Positions 8,050 to 17,135 of a stretch of 64,000 bases of DNA are shown here, piece after piece. Under the pieces are notes generated by a model, which was given only the letters and a program-made list of their open reading frames with translations, searched no databases and was not told where the DNA came from. Source of the stretch: Candidatus Accumulibacter aalborgensis (GTDB taxonomy: Bacteria; Pseudomonadota; Gammaproteobacteria; Burkholderiales; Rhodocyclaceae). The stretch lies in the NCBI RefSeq assembly GCF_900089955.1, contig NZ_FLQX01000111.1:62001-126000 (forward strand). The letters run 5' to 3'. Numbering within the stretch: position 1 is the stretch's first letter; every line of letters starts with the position of its first letter. Position numbers and translations under genes: made by a program.

Positions 8050-8811
8050 ATGTTCGACGTCATCCGGATTCCAGCCTTCAAGGATAACTACATCTGGTTG
8101 TTGCGCAAAGGCGCCACAGCCACTGTCGTTGATCCAGGCGATGCGTCTCCGGTACTCGAGGTGCTAGAACGCGAAGGCCTGTCGCTGACCGCCATTCTCA
8201 TCACCCACCACCATGCCGATCATCAGGGTGGAGTGGCGAGTCTGCTGGCGCGCCATCCGGCCGAGGTGTTCGGCCCTGCGGCCGAGTCCATCACCGGCAT
8301 CAGCCAGCCCTTGCGCGACGGAGCGACGGTCCGCATCACGTCCTGCGACGTCGAGTTTCAGGTGATCGAGGTTCCCGGCCACACCCGGGGACACATCGCG
8401 TATTATGGCTCAGGCTGCCTGTTCTGTGGCGATACCCTGTTCAGCGGCGGCTGTGGCCGTCTGTTCGAGGGGACCGCCGCCCAAATGGCCGCTTCGCTGG
8501 CCCGGCTGAGCGAGTTGCCGGATGAAACCGCCGTCTATTGTGCCCATGAATACACCGCGGCTAATTTGCGCTTTGCCCTGGCGGTCGAGCCTGGAAACCG
8601 CCGTCTGCAGGATCGGGTAAACGCGGTAGCGGCGGCTCGCGCCAAGGGCTGGGCGACGGTGCCGTCGACGATAGAACTCGAAAAGGCAAGCAACCCGTTC
8701 TTACGCTGTGATCAGCCGGAAGTGGCGGCGGCGGCCCGCCGCAGAGCGCCTGATGCGCGCGACGAAGTAGCCGTTTTTGCCGTGCTGCGGGAGTGGAAGA
8801 ACAGCTTCTGA
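8050..8811 (+). CDS. gloB: Hydroxyacylglutathione hydrolase (glyoxalase II)
   Basis: The 253-residue metallo-beta-lactamase-fold enzyme hydrolyses S-lactoylglutathione to lactate and glutathione, the second step of methylglyoxal detoxification. The metal-binding THHHADH motif is at residues 52-58, followed by EVPGHTRGHIAYY, FCGDTLFSGGCGRLFEG and YCAHEYT, all diagnostic of GloB. Length is typical. It is transcribed alone, divergent from the methyltransferase-rnhA-dnaQ unit. Confidence 0.95.
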   Translation: MFDVIRIPAFKDNYIWLLRKGATATVVDPGDASPVLEVLEREGLSLTAILITHHHADHQGGVASLLARHPAEVFGPAAESITGISQPLRDGATVRITSCDVEFQVIEVPGHTRGHIAYYGSGCLFCGDTLFSGGCGRLFEGTAAQMAASLARLSELPDETAVYCAHEYTAANLRFALAVEPGNRRLQDRVNAVAAARAKGWATVPSTIELEKASNPFLRCDQPEVAAAARRRAPDARDEVAVFAVLREWKNSF

Positions 8812-8951
8812 CCCTGCGTTCAGGCCGCGTTCAGGCCTTTTCCCAGTTGTTCCGATGATGCACCCAGCGATCACCCAAGGCGGGAAGGGCATTGTCGTGC
8901 GATGTTCGTGCTAAATTCCGCCCTCCATCAGTCAGTTTGCGACCCGCTGCC

Positions 8952-11900
8952 ATGAATGAAGCATCCGATCCTGCCAAGATCACAGCCTCCATGACGATCA
9001 GAAGACTCGCGCTTGGCGCCATACTCTTCGTGCTGGTCATCGGCGCATTCGGATTCTTTGCGCTGCCACAGATCGTCAAATCGACGCTGATTGACACGCT
9101 CTCCGAGGCTCTGCACCGGCCGGTGAGCGTCGAAAGCATCAGTATCAATCCCTACACACTATCGGCGCAGGTTGCCGGGCTCGCGATCCAGGAAAGAGGT
9201 CCTGGCGAGACAGGTGGTGGCGAGACGGTAGCCGGCTTTGACAGCCTCTTTTTTAATATCGAGTTGAGTTCGCTGTTCCATGGCGGGCCGGTGATCAGCG
9301 AACTGAAACTCGTCGGCCCGTCGTTCAGGATCGTCCGCCTGGCCGACGGGCGCTTCAACTTCTCTGATCTGATCGACGAATTCATGGCCAAGCCGGCTTC
9401 GGACGATCCGACACCGCCGTTTGCGCTCAACAACATCCAGATCAGCGGCGGCAAGATCGAATTCGACGATCGGGTGCTTGGCGAAAAACACCTCATCAGC
9501 GAGCTCAACATCGCGCTCCCGTTTGTCTCAAGCTTGCCCTCAGCAACCGAGATCTTCGTCGAGCCAGCGTTTTCAGCGTCGATCGACGGGTCGCCGCTGG
9601 TGATCAAGGGCAAGAGCAAGCCTTTCGCGAATTCACGAGAAAGCGAACTGGCATTTGATCTTCGTGATGTCCACCTGGGCAAATACCTCGACTACGCGCC
9701 GATGCGCTTGCCGGTCGAGGTGATTTCGGGCGCACTCGACACTGACTTGAAGTTAAGCTTTGGCCGGCACGAGAATCACGAGTCGGCGCTCAGTCTGTCG
9801 GGACGCGTCACGATCAGGGATCTCATGGTCAAGGACACCTCGGGCGCCCCCCTGCTCTCTTGGAAGCGCCTGGAGGTGCTTGTCGATACTCTCGATCCGC
9901 TCAGGCAAAAGGTCGTGATCGACCGGGTTGCCGTCGATTCGCCCGAGATTCATGCTCGCGTAAGCCGGCAGGGAACGATCAACTGGGTCGATTTCTTCAG
10001 CCGGGAAGCAGCTACCCGTGAGCCGTCAGCCACCGAAGTGAAAGCGAAGCCGGCGCCCGTTGATTGGTCTCTGGGCGAAGCGAAAATCAGTGGCGGTATC
10101 GTACGCTGGCTCGACGAGTCGCATGGCAAACCGTTCAATGCCAGCGTCGAAGGCATTGATCTCGATCTGAAAAAGCTTGACGGCAAGAGCGCTATTCCCG
10201 CCAAGTTCGAGGTGGCATGGCACCTGCAGGCGGGCGAATGGGCCAAGGTGGACGCTGTCTCGATCAAGGGAGGACGCCTCGACCTGGCCAGGCGCGAAGT
10301 CGCCATCGAACAGCTCACTGCACGTGCTGCGAAGCTCTTGCTCAGACGGGCTGCCAGCGGCGGCATCGAGTTTGTCGAGCCACCTGCGCTACGGATCGTC
10401 AAGGCCTCGCAGAAGGATTCTTCGCAACCCTGGAAGCTGACGGTCGCCAAATACCGTGCCGACGATGTGGGAATTCGCTTCGAGGATCACGCCGTATCAC
10501 CGGCGGTGACGCACACGATTGAAGCCATGAGCGTTGAGGCGGACAATCTGTCCACTGAGCCCGGCCAGACGGCCAGGGTGTCGACTCGCTTCAGGCTCAA
10601 TCGCACGGCCGACGTCGAGGTGGGAGGGAGCGTCAAGGTCTCGCCACTCGAGACCGACCTCAAGGTCGCCATCAAGTCTCTGGAGTTGCTGCCGCTGCAG
10701 CCTTACTTTACCGAGCGCCTGAACATCGAGGTGACCCGCGGGCAGCTTACGCTGAACGGCGGCGTCCAGTTGCGTCAGACGAGGCCCGGTGGCAGCGACG
10801 CCGACAAGCTGAGCGGGGGATTCTCCGGGCAAGTCACGCTTGGCGATTTTTATGCGGTCGACAAGATCAATTCTGCCGACTTCCTGAAGTGGAAATCTCT
10901 CTACCTTGGCCACCTCGACCTGCGCCTGAATCCGAATTCGGTGGCCATTGGCGAAATAGCTCTGACCGACTTCTTTGCCCGCGTGATCCTCAGTCGCGAG
11001 GGCAAGTTGAACCTGCTTCAGATTGTTCGTCAGGCCAACGCGGCGCCGGTGGCCGTGGTGCCGGCGGCCGTGGCAGCGAAGGCTCCCGAGCTGGCGGCTG
11101 TTGCCGGTGACGGCAAGTCTGTGGCACCGGTGCCTGCGGTCAGCAATCCGCTGCTGCCGGTAAACATCGGCAAGATCACCCTGCAGGGCGGCGACATCAG
11201 GTTCACGGACAACTTCGTCAAGCCGAACTATTCGGCGAATCTGAAGAAGGTCGGCGGAACCATCAGCGGGCTCTCGTCTGCGGCCGACAGCGTCGCCAGT
11301 CTTGAGCTACGCGGAAGTTACGACAACATAGCGCCGCTGAGCATCAAGGCCAGGCTTAACCCGCTGGCAGCCTCGCCCTTTCTGGACCTGGAGGCCGACA
11401 TCAAGGGCATTGAATTGACTTCGCTGTCGCCGTACTCGGGCAAGTACGCCGGTTATGCAATCGAGAAAGGCAAGCTGTCGCTTTTCGTCAAGTACAAGAT
11501 CGAGAACCACCAACTGACCGCCGAAAATCGAATTTTCCTCGATCAACTGACCTTTGGCGATCCGGTTGACAGCCCGGACGCCACCAAGCTGCCGGTGACC
11601 CTGGCCGTTGCCCTGCTCAGGAACCGCAATGGCGAGATCGACATCAACCTGCCGATCGCCGGTTCGCTCGACGATCCGGACTTCAGCGTCGGCGGGCTGG
11701 TCGTCAAGATGATCGTCAACCTGCTGGCCAAGGCAGTTACCGCACCCTTCGCCTTGCTGGGGTCGATGTTCGGCGGCGGCGAGGAACTGTCGAACATCGA
11801 TTTCGACTTCGGGCAGGCGGTAATCACCCCGCCGGCGCAGCCGCGGCTGGAGAAGCTGGCCAAGGCCTTGCTTGACCGACCGGCGCTCAGACTCGAGATC

Positions 11901-12362
11901 GAGGGGCGTGCCGACCCCGAGGTCGACGCCGAGGGACTCAAGCGCGACCGCCTGGAGAGCAAGGTGCGGGCGCTGAAACGAGGGGATCTGACAAAGAAGG
12001 GCGTCGAAAACGGTGCGCTGGATGGCGAGCCCGTCGAGGTCAGCGCGAAGGAGTATCCGTCCCTGCTTGAGCGCGTCTATCGCGCCGAGAAGTTCCCGAA
12101 ACCGCGCAACCTGGTGGGCATGGTCAAGGGGCTACCAGTCGAGGAAATGGAGAAACTGATCCTCGCCAATTCGGCGGTCGATGAAGAAGACCTGCGCGAT
12201 CTGGCCGAGCGCCGGGGGAGAGGCGTGCGTGACTGGCTCGTCGCGCACGAGGTCCCGGGCGAGCGCCTGTTCATCCTGCCAGTGAAAGTCGGCAAGGCGG
12301 ACGGCAAGTCGGAGCAGACCGAGCAGGCGAAGGGAAACCGGGTGCTTTTCTCTCTGAAATAG
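8952..12362 (+). CDS. DUF748 (AsmA-like) inner-membrane-anchored envelope protein
   Basis: This 1136-residue protein has a single N-terminal membrane anchor (residues about 14-40, LALGAILFVLVIGAFGFFA), then long AsmA/DUF748-type beta repeats (ISGGKIEFDD, KISGGIVRW, ITLQGGDIRFTDN). It ends with the helical OmpA-like region usual for DUF748 (FDFGQAVITPP, LEIEGRADPEVD). Related AsmA-like proteins bridge the periplasm and help move phospholipids to the outer membrane; a similar role is plausible but not shown. A short Ala/Val-rich linker lies near residue 705. Start at 8952 precedes the basic-hydrophobic anchor; an ATG at 8991 is a possible alternative. Confidence 0.85.
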   Translation: MNEASDPAKITASMTIRRLALGAILFVLVIGAFGFFALPQIVKSTLIDTLSEALHRPVSVESISINPYTLSAQVAGLAIQERGPGETGGGETVAGFDSLFFNIELSSLFHGGPVISELKLVGPSFRIVRLADGRFNFSDLIDEFMAKPASDDPTPPFALNNIQISGGKIEFDDRVLGEKHLISELNIALPFVSSLPSATEIFVEPAFSASIDGSPLVIKGKSKPFANSRESELAFDLRDVHLGKYLDYAPMRLPVEVISGALDTDLKLSFGRHENHESALSLSGRVTIRDLMVKDTSGAPLLSWKRLEVLVDTLDPLRQKVVIDRVAVDSPEIHARVSRQGTINWVDFFSREAATREPSATEVKAKPAPVDWSLGEAKISGGIVRWLDESHGKPFNASVEGIDLDLKKLDGKSAIPAKFEVAWHLQAGEWAKVDAVSIKGGRLDLARREVAIEQLTARAAKLLLRRAASGGIEFVEPPALRIVKASQKDSSQPWKLTVAKYRADDVGIRFEDHAVSPAVTHTIEAMSVEADNLSTEPGQTARVSTRFRLNRTADVEVGGSVKVSPLETDLKVAIKSLELLPLQPYFTERLNIEVTRGQLTLNGGVQLRQTRPGGSDADKLSGGFSGQVTLGDFYAVDKINSADFLKWKSLYLGHLDLRLNPNSVAIGEIALTDFFARVILSREGKLNLLQIVRQANAAPVAVVPAAVAAKAPELAAVAGDGKSVAPVPAVSNPLLPVNIGKITLQGGDIRFTDNFVKPNYSANLKKVGGTISGLSSAADSVASLELRGSYDNIAPLSIKARLNPLAASPFLDLEADIKGIELTSLSPYSGKYAGYAIEKGKLSLFVKYKIENHQLTAENRIFLDQLTFGDPVDSPDATKLPVTLAVALLRNRNGEIDINLPIAGSLDDPDFSVGGLVVKMIVNLLAKAVTAPFALLGSMFGGGEELSNIDFDFGQAVITPPAQPRLEKLAKALLDRPALRLEIEGRADPEVDAEGLKRDRLESKVRALKRGDLTKKGVENGALDGEPVEVSAKEYPSLLERVYRAEKFPKPRNLVGMVKGLPVEEMEKLILANSAVDEEDLRDLAERRGRGVRDWLVAHEVPGERLFILPVKVGKADGKSEQTEQAKGNRVLFSLK

Positions 12363-12417
12363 CGGCACCAGCCACCCGGCCGCCAGTCGGGCGGCCGTTT
12401 CCTGAAAGCAGCCACGC

Positions 12418-13764
12418 ATGAATGAAGGCTTGTTGTACCTGCTGACCGTGCTCGGCCTGGTGACGGTGATCCTCCAGGTCGTCCTGCTCCTGCGCTCGGC
12501 GTTGGCGCGGGAGGTGGTGAGTGCGCGTTTCCGTGACCTGCAAGGCGGCATCGAGCGGCTCGAACGCGAGTTGCGTCAGGAACTGGCCTCGGGACGGCAG
12601 GAGGCGGCAAATGCTGCGCGCGGCGACCGCGACGAGCAATCGCTGTCCCTGAGCCGCCTGTCGCAGGCACTCGCTGCCCAGTTGGCCCAGCTCGGCAAGG
12701 TTCAGGCGCAGCAGCTCGAATCGTTTGCCCAACAACTGGCACGACTGACGAACAGCAATGAACAACGCTTCGAGCAGTTGCGCCTGGCACTCGAAGCACG
12801 GCTTGCTGCGATGCAGGCCGACAATGCGGCCAAGCTGGAAGAGATGCGCCGGACGGTCGATGAAAAACTGCACGCCACGCTAGAGCAGCGCCTTGGCGAG
12901 TCGTTCAAGCTGGTCAGTGACCGTCTCGAACAGGTGCATCGCGGTCTTGGCGAGATGCAGACGCTGGCCACCGGTGTCGGCGATCTGAAGAGGGTCCTGA
13001 GCAACGTCAAGATACGTGGCACCTGGGGCGAGGTCCAGTTGGCGACACTGCTCGATCAATTGCTGACCGCCGAGCAATACGCCAAGAACGTGGTGACACG
13101 GCCGAACGGGATCGAGCGCGTCGAGTTTGCCGTTCGTCTGCCCGGCCGCGAGATGGGCGACGCTGAACAGCGTCCGGTCTGGTTGCCAATTGACGCCAAG
13201 TTCCCGCTCGAAGACTATCAGCGCCTGCTCGAAGCGCAGGAACGAGCCGATCCGGCGGCGCTCGAACTGGCGGTCAAGGCGCTTGAGGGAAGGCTGCGCG
13301 ATGAGGCGAGAAAGATTCACGACAAGTACGTCGAACCTCCCTACACGACAGACTTCGCGATCCTCTACCTGCCGACCGAAGGACTGTACGCCGAAGCCTT
13401 GCGTCGACCGGGGCTGGCCGACGCCTTGCAACGCGATTTCCGGATCTGCATCGCTGGACCGACGACGCTGTCAGCCCTGCTCAACAGTCTGCAGATGGGC
13501 TTCCGAACGCTGGCCATCGAGCGTCGATCGTCGGAAGTCTGGCTCGTTCTCGGCGCCATCAAGACCGAGTTCGGCAAGTTCGGTGAGGTTCTCGAGGCGA
13601 CGCGCAGGAAGCTCGAGCAGGCCAGCCGGAGTATCGAATCGGCGGCCGTTCGAACGCGCCAGATCGAGCGCAAGCTGAAAAGCGTCGAAGCCCTGCCGGC
13701 GATCGAAGCCACTCGGCAACTGGGTGATCTCGGCGAGATCGCGCCGGCTGATGAGGAGGCATGA
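12418..13764 (+). CDS. rmuC: DNA recombination protein RmuC
   Basis: The 448-residue protein has an N-terminal membrane anchor (residues about 5-28), a long coiled coil (about 35-170, Glu/Gln/Leu/Arg-rich), then the conserved RmuC nuclease-like core: VKIRGTWGEVQLATLLDQLL, YAKNVVTRPNGIERVEFAVRLPG, LPIDAKFPLEDYQRL, and FRICIAGPTTLSALLNSLQMGF. RmuC limits inversions and rearrangements at repeats in E. coli. Length and order of regions are typical. It follows the DUF748 gene by 55 bases and may be cotranscribed. Confidence 0.93.
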   Translation: MNEGLLYLLTVLGLVTVILQVVLLLRSALAREVVSARFRDLQGGIERLERELRQELASGRQEAANAARGDRDEQSLSLSRLSQALAAQLAQLGKVQAQQLESFAQQLARLTNSNEQRFEQLRLALEARLAAMQADNAAKLEEMRRTVDEKLHATLEQRLGESFKLVSDRLEQVHRGLGEMQTLATGVGDLKRVLSNVKIRGTWGEVQLATLLDQLLTAEQYAKNVVTRPNGIERVEFAVRLPGREMGDAEQRPVWLPIDAKFPLEDYQRLLEAQERADPAALELAVKALEGRLRDEARKIHDKYVEPPYTTDFAILYLPTEGLYAEALRRPGLADALQRDFRICIAGPTTLSALLNSLQMGFRTLAIERRSSEVWLVLGAIKTEFGKFGEVLEATRRKLEQASRSIESAAVRTRQIERKLKSVEALPAIEATRQLGDLGEIAPADEEA

Positions 13765-13824
13765 AGCACACGGCACTGGCAGACACGCTTAGAATGTTCC
13801 TTTCTGCGGGAGTAACGAAGTACG

Positions 13825-16248
13825 GTGAACAAACGTATTGGACGTTTCGAGATCATTCGCGAACTGGGTCGAGGGGCCCAGAGTGTCGTTTATCTCGCGC
13901 GAGATCCCCATTTGCAGAGGCAAGTGGCGATCAAGACGCTTCACTTCTCGCGACCTGACCCGCAACAGGATCGACGCTTGCTCGAAGAAGCGCGTCTGGT
14001 CAGCCAGTTGCGCCACCCGAGCATCGTGCCGATCTTCGAGGCCGGCGACGAGCAGGGCGATCTGTATCTCGTTTTCCAGTACGTGCCGGGCAAGAACCTT
14101 GCCGAATACCTGCAGCAGAGTGGTGCACTGACGCCGGCGAAAGCGATCGGCATCATGCAGCCGATCCTCGAAGCCATTTCGCACGCTCACGCCGCCGGAA
14201 TCATTCATCGCGACCTCAAGCCGAGCAACATCCTGATCGACGACGATGGCGTCCCACGGGTGATGGATTTCGGCATCGCTACCCGCGCCGAGGGGGTGAG
14301 CAACGATGGCGGGCAACTGGTCGGCACGCCAGCGTACATGGCGCCGGAGTATATCTCGCAGCGCACGAGCAGCGAAAGCTCGGACGTTTTCTCCGCCGGC
14401 CTGGTTCTTTACGAGTTGCTGATCGGCCAGCGCGCGGTGCCCGGCAGTGACATCCAGCAGGTCATGCGGACGATCGCCGACGAGGACATCAGGCTGCCGC
14501 CAGAGGCCAGCCATACGCTCGACGAAAAGCTGGCTCATCTGCTCTACCAGGCGCTGGCCCGGGATCCGCAGAACCGCTACGCGTCAGCGGCGCAGATGCG
14601 CCAGGCCCTCGACGATTATCTGCAACCGGAAAGCCTGACCGCGCCCGCCGATGCGCGGCAAAGCACGATCGAGTTTCTGCTCCGGCGCATGCGGCACAAA
14701 AGCGATTTTCCGGCCCTGTCGGAGTCAGTAGGGGCGATCAACCGGATCACGGCCTCGGAGAATCAGAGTATTGCAGACGTGTCAAATACGATCCTCAAGG
14801 ATTTTTCGCTGACCAACAAGATCCTGCGTATGGTCAATTCGGTTCACTACCGTCAGGCCGGTGGCGGGACCATCAGCACCGTATCGCGAGCAGTCGTGGT
14901 TCTTGGCCTCGACGCGGTGCGTAGTATTGCCATCACGGTGATGCTCTTCGAGCACCTGCAGAACAAGGACAATGCCAATCAGCTCAAGGACGAATTCCTG
15001 CGAGCCAATCTCGCCGGGGTGCTGGCCAGGGAGATCAGCAGCAAGGGCGCTACACGCGGGGACCTGGAGCAGGTGTTCATCTGTTCCATGTTTCACAATC
15101 TGGGTCGGCTGCTGAGCCAGTATTACTTCCCCGAAGAAAGCGCCGAGATCAGGCGCGTCGTGCTGCAGAAAGAATGCTCCGAAGAAGCTGCCGCGCTGCA
15201 GGTGCTTGGTCTTTCGTTCGAGGATCTGGGCATCGGCATTGCCGAGACCTGGGGTTTTCCGAAGCTGCTCGTCAATAGCATGCACAAACTGCCGGCGGGC
15301 AGTATCCGCCGCCCAGCCACTGCAGAAGATCGCCTGCGCATGGTCGCCTCGCTGTCCAACGAGCTGTGCACGGTGATCGTCGATAGCGCACCCGAACAGC
15401 AGCAGAAGGAACTGCAGCGCATCGTGACGCGTTTCGGCGACGTCATCCAGCTCGACGAGCAGGAACTGCGCAGAACCGTGGCGAGGTCGTTCGAGCAAGT
15501 GACGCAACTGGCCGGCACCATGCACATCAACCTGCAGCAGACGCGTCTCGGCAAGCAGATCAGGGTCTGGCGGGGCACGGCGACGGTCGGCGGCCCGGCC
15601 AGTGAGGCGAGAACGACGAAAGACGAGGCAGAGAACGGACTGGCAGGAACGGTCCTCTCCGATATCGCACCAGAGGCGGCAGCATGCGAACGTATCGCGG
15701 AAGGAGGCTATATCAGTCCGGTAGACGCTGAGGCAGCCAGCGAAGCGATCCTGATGGCCGGCATTCAGGACGTCAGCAATGCCCTGGTCAGTGAGTTCAA
15801 GGTCAATGACGTGCTGCGCATCATTGTGGAAACCATTTACCGCGCCAAAGGGTTCAAGCGCGTCATCCTGTGCATCCGTGACGGGCGCAGCAATACGATG
15901 CTGGGGCGTTTCGGCTTTGGTCCCGACGCCGCCGAGATCGCCAGGAGATTCAAGTTCTCACTGGTCTTCACGCCGGACATCTTTCATGCCGCCCTGACCA
16001 ATGGCGTCGATATCCTGATCAGCGATACCAATGATCCAAAAATCACGACACGTATCCCGTTGTGGTTTCGCAAGGCGGTGACTGCGCAAACGTTCGTGGT
16101 CTTCCCACTGTGCATCAAGGGCAGCCCGCTGGCCATGATCTATGCCGACCGTGAACAGGCAGGCGAGATCGTGATTTCCGAAAAGGAGTTGTCGTTGCTG
16201 CGAACCTTGCGCAACCAGGCCGTACTGGCGGTCAAGCAGTCGATCTGA
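13825..16248 (+). CDS. Ser/Thr protein kinase fused to HDOD and GAF-like domains
   Basis: The 807-residue protein starts at GTG. Residues about 7-270 are a Hanks-type kinase with LGRGAQSVVY, catalytic Lys in VAIK (K37), HRDLKPSNI (D130), DFG (148-150) and GTPAYMAPE, so all key residues are intact. Residues about 290-500 form an HDOD domain (LSESVGAINRITASENQSI, ILKDFSLTNKILRMVNS, AVVVLGLDAVRSIA, MFHNLGRLL). Residues about 640-805 look like a GAF sensor (VLRIIVETIYRAKGFKRVIL, FPLCIKGSPLAMIYAD). This is a cytosolic signalling protein without membrane segments. HDOD plus GAF output suggests stress or cyclic-nucleotide signalling, but substrate and ligand are unknown. Confidence 0.9.
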   Translation: MNKRIGRFEIIRELGRGAQSVVYLARDPHLQRQVAIKTLHFSRPDPQQDRRLLEEARLVSQLRHPSIVPIFEAGDEQGDLYLVFQYVPGKNLAEYLQQSGALTPAKAIGIMQPILEAISHAHAAGIIHRDLKPSNILIDDDGVPRVMDFGIATRAEGVSNDGGQLVGTPAYMAPEYISQRTSSESSDVFSAGLVLYELLIGQRAVPGSDIQQVMRTIADEDIRLPPEASHTLDEKLAHLLYQALARDPQNRYASAAQMRQALDDYLQPESLTAPADARQSTIEFLLRRMRHKSDFPALSESVGAINRITASENQSIADVSNTILKDFSLTNKILRMVNSVHYRQAGGGTISTVSRAVVVLGLDAVRSIAITVMLFEHLQNKDNANQLKDEFLRANLAGVLAREISSKGATRGDLEQVFICSMFHNLGRLLSQYYFPEESAEIRRVVLQKECSEEAAALQVLGLSFEDLGIGIAETWGFPKLLVNSMHKLPAGSIRRPATAEDRLRMVASLSNELCTVIVDSAPEQQQKELQRIVTRFGDVIQLDEQELRRTVARSFEQVTQLAGTMHINLQQTRLGKQIRVWRGTATVGGPASEARTTKDEAENGLAGTVLSDIAPEAAACERIAEGGYISPVDAEAASEAILMAGIQDVSNALVSEFKVNDVLRIIVETIYRAKGFKRVILCIRDGRSNTMLGRFGFGPDAAEIARRFKFSLVFTPDIFHAALTNGVDILISDTNDPKITTRIPLWFRKAVTAQTFVVFPLCIKGSPLAMIYADREQAGEIVISEKELSLLRTLRNQAVLAVKQSI

Positions 16249-16339
16249 CCGACCGCGCCAGCGGCACTGGCAGACGGCGAGTACGCCTGCCCGAGGTGGT
16301 TGTGGTCTGGACAGGCCGGGGAGCTGGTGCGCCAGGCGC

Positions 16340-17134
16340 TTACCAGAGCTTCCACCACGGTTCCTTGCGATCGAGTCCGCGAACGTAGTATTCACTGTCG
16401 GGATAATTCTTGCGCATGACGCGCTCGGCGTCGTCGCGCAGGTCGTCCAGGCCGAGCGCGTCGTAGGCCTTGACCATGATGAACAGAGCTTCTTCGGTCG
16501 CCGGCGCATTGGGATAGTTCTTCACCGCGTACTGGGCGCGGTTCGCTGCCGCCAGGTAGGCACCACGTTTCATGTAGTAGCGAGCGACGTGCAGTTCGAG
16601 CGAGGCCAGTGCATTGACCAGATACTTCATGCGCAGGATTGCATCGGGCGTGTATTTGCTGTTCGGGAAGCGCGTCACCAGTTCCTTGAACGAGTCAAAC
16701 GATTCGCGCGCTCCCTTCGGGTCGCGTTCAGTCATGTCCTGGTTGCTGACGATGCCCATCAGCCCCAGATCCTCATTGAAGTTGATCAGCCCGCGCAGGT
16801 AATAGACGTAGTCCACATTCGGGTGGTTCGGGTGCAGCTTGATGAAGCGATCGCAGGCGGCGATTGCCGAGGCGGGCTCCAGATCCTTCCAGTAGGCATA
16901 GGCAATCTCTATCTGTGCCTGCTGGGCATAGCGGCCATAGGGATAGCGCGACTCTAGCTTCTCGAAGTACTTGATTGCCCTGGTGTAGGAGCCGTCGTTG
17001 AGAGCATCCTTGGCCTCGGCGTAGAGTTTGTTCGCCGACCAGCCGGCGGTTTCATCCTTTGCATCGGGTAAAAGGCCGCAGCCAGCGACGAGAGAGGCGA
17101 CGATAAAGGCTGCGATAACCGCTAAACTACGCAT
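16340..17134 (-). CDS. bamD: Outer-membrane assembly lipoprotein BamD
   Basis: The 264-residue lipoprotein has a signal peptide with lipobox VAGC (Cys19), then tetratricopeptide-like helices: LYAEAKDALNDGSYTRAIKY, LESRYPYGRYAQQAQIEIAY, FIKLHPNHPNVDYVYYLRGL and the conserved RDPKGARESFDSFKELVTRFP. BamD is the essential accessory of the BAM complex that inserts beta-barrel proteins in the outer membrane. The ATG at 17134 gives the signal peptide directly at the N-terminus. Its start codon overlaps the divergent rluD start region. Confidence 0.95.
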   Translation of the reverse strand: MRSLAVIAAFIVASLVAGCGLLPDAKDETAGWSANKLYAEAKDALNDGSYTRAIKYFEKLESRYPYGRYAQQAQIEIAYAYWKDLEPASAIAACDRFIKLHPNHPNVDYVYYLRGLINFNEDLGLMGIVSNQDMTERDPKGARESFDSFKELVTRFPNSKYTPDAILRMKYLVNALASLELHVARYYMKRGAYLAAANRAQYAVKNYPNAPATEEALFIMVKAYDALGLDDLRDDAERVMRKNYPDSEYYVRGLDRKEPWWKLW

Positions 17135-17135
17135 G

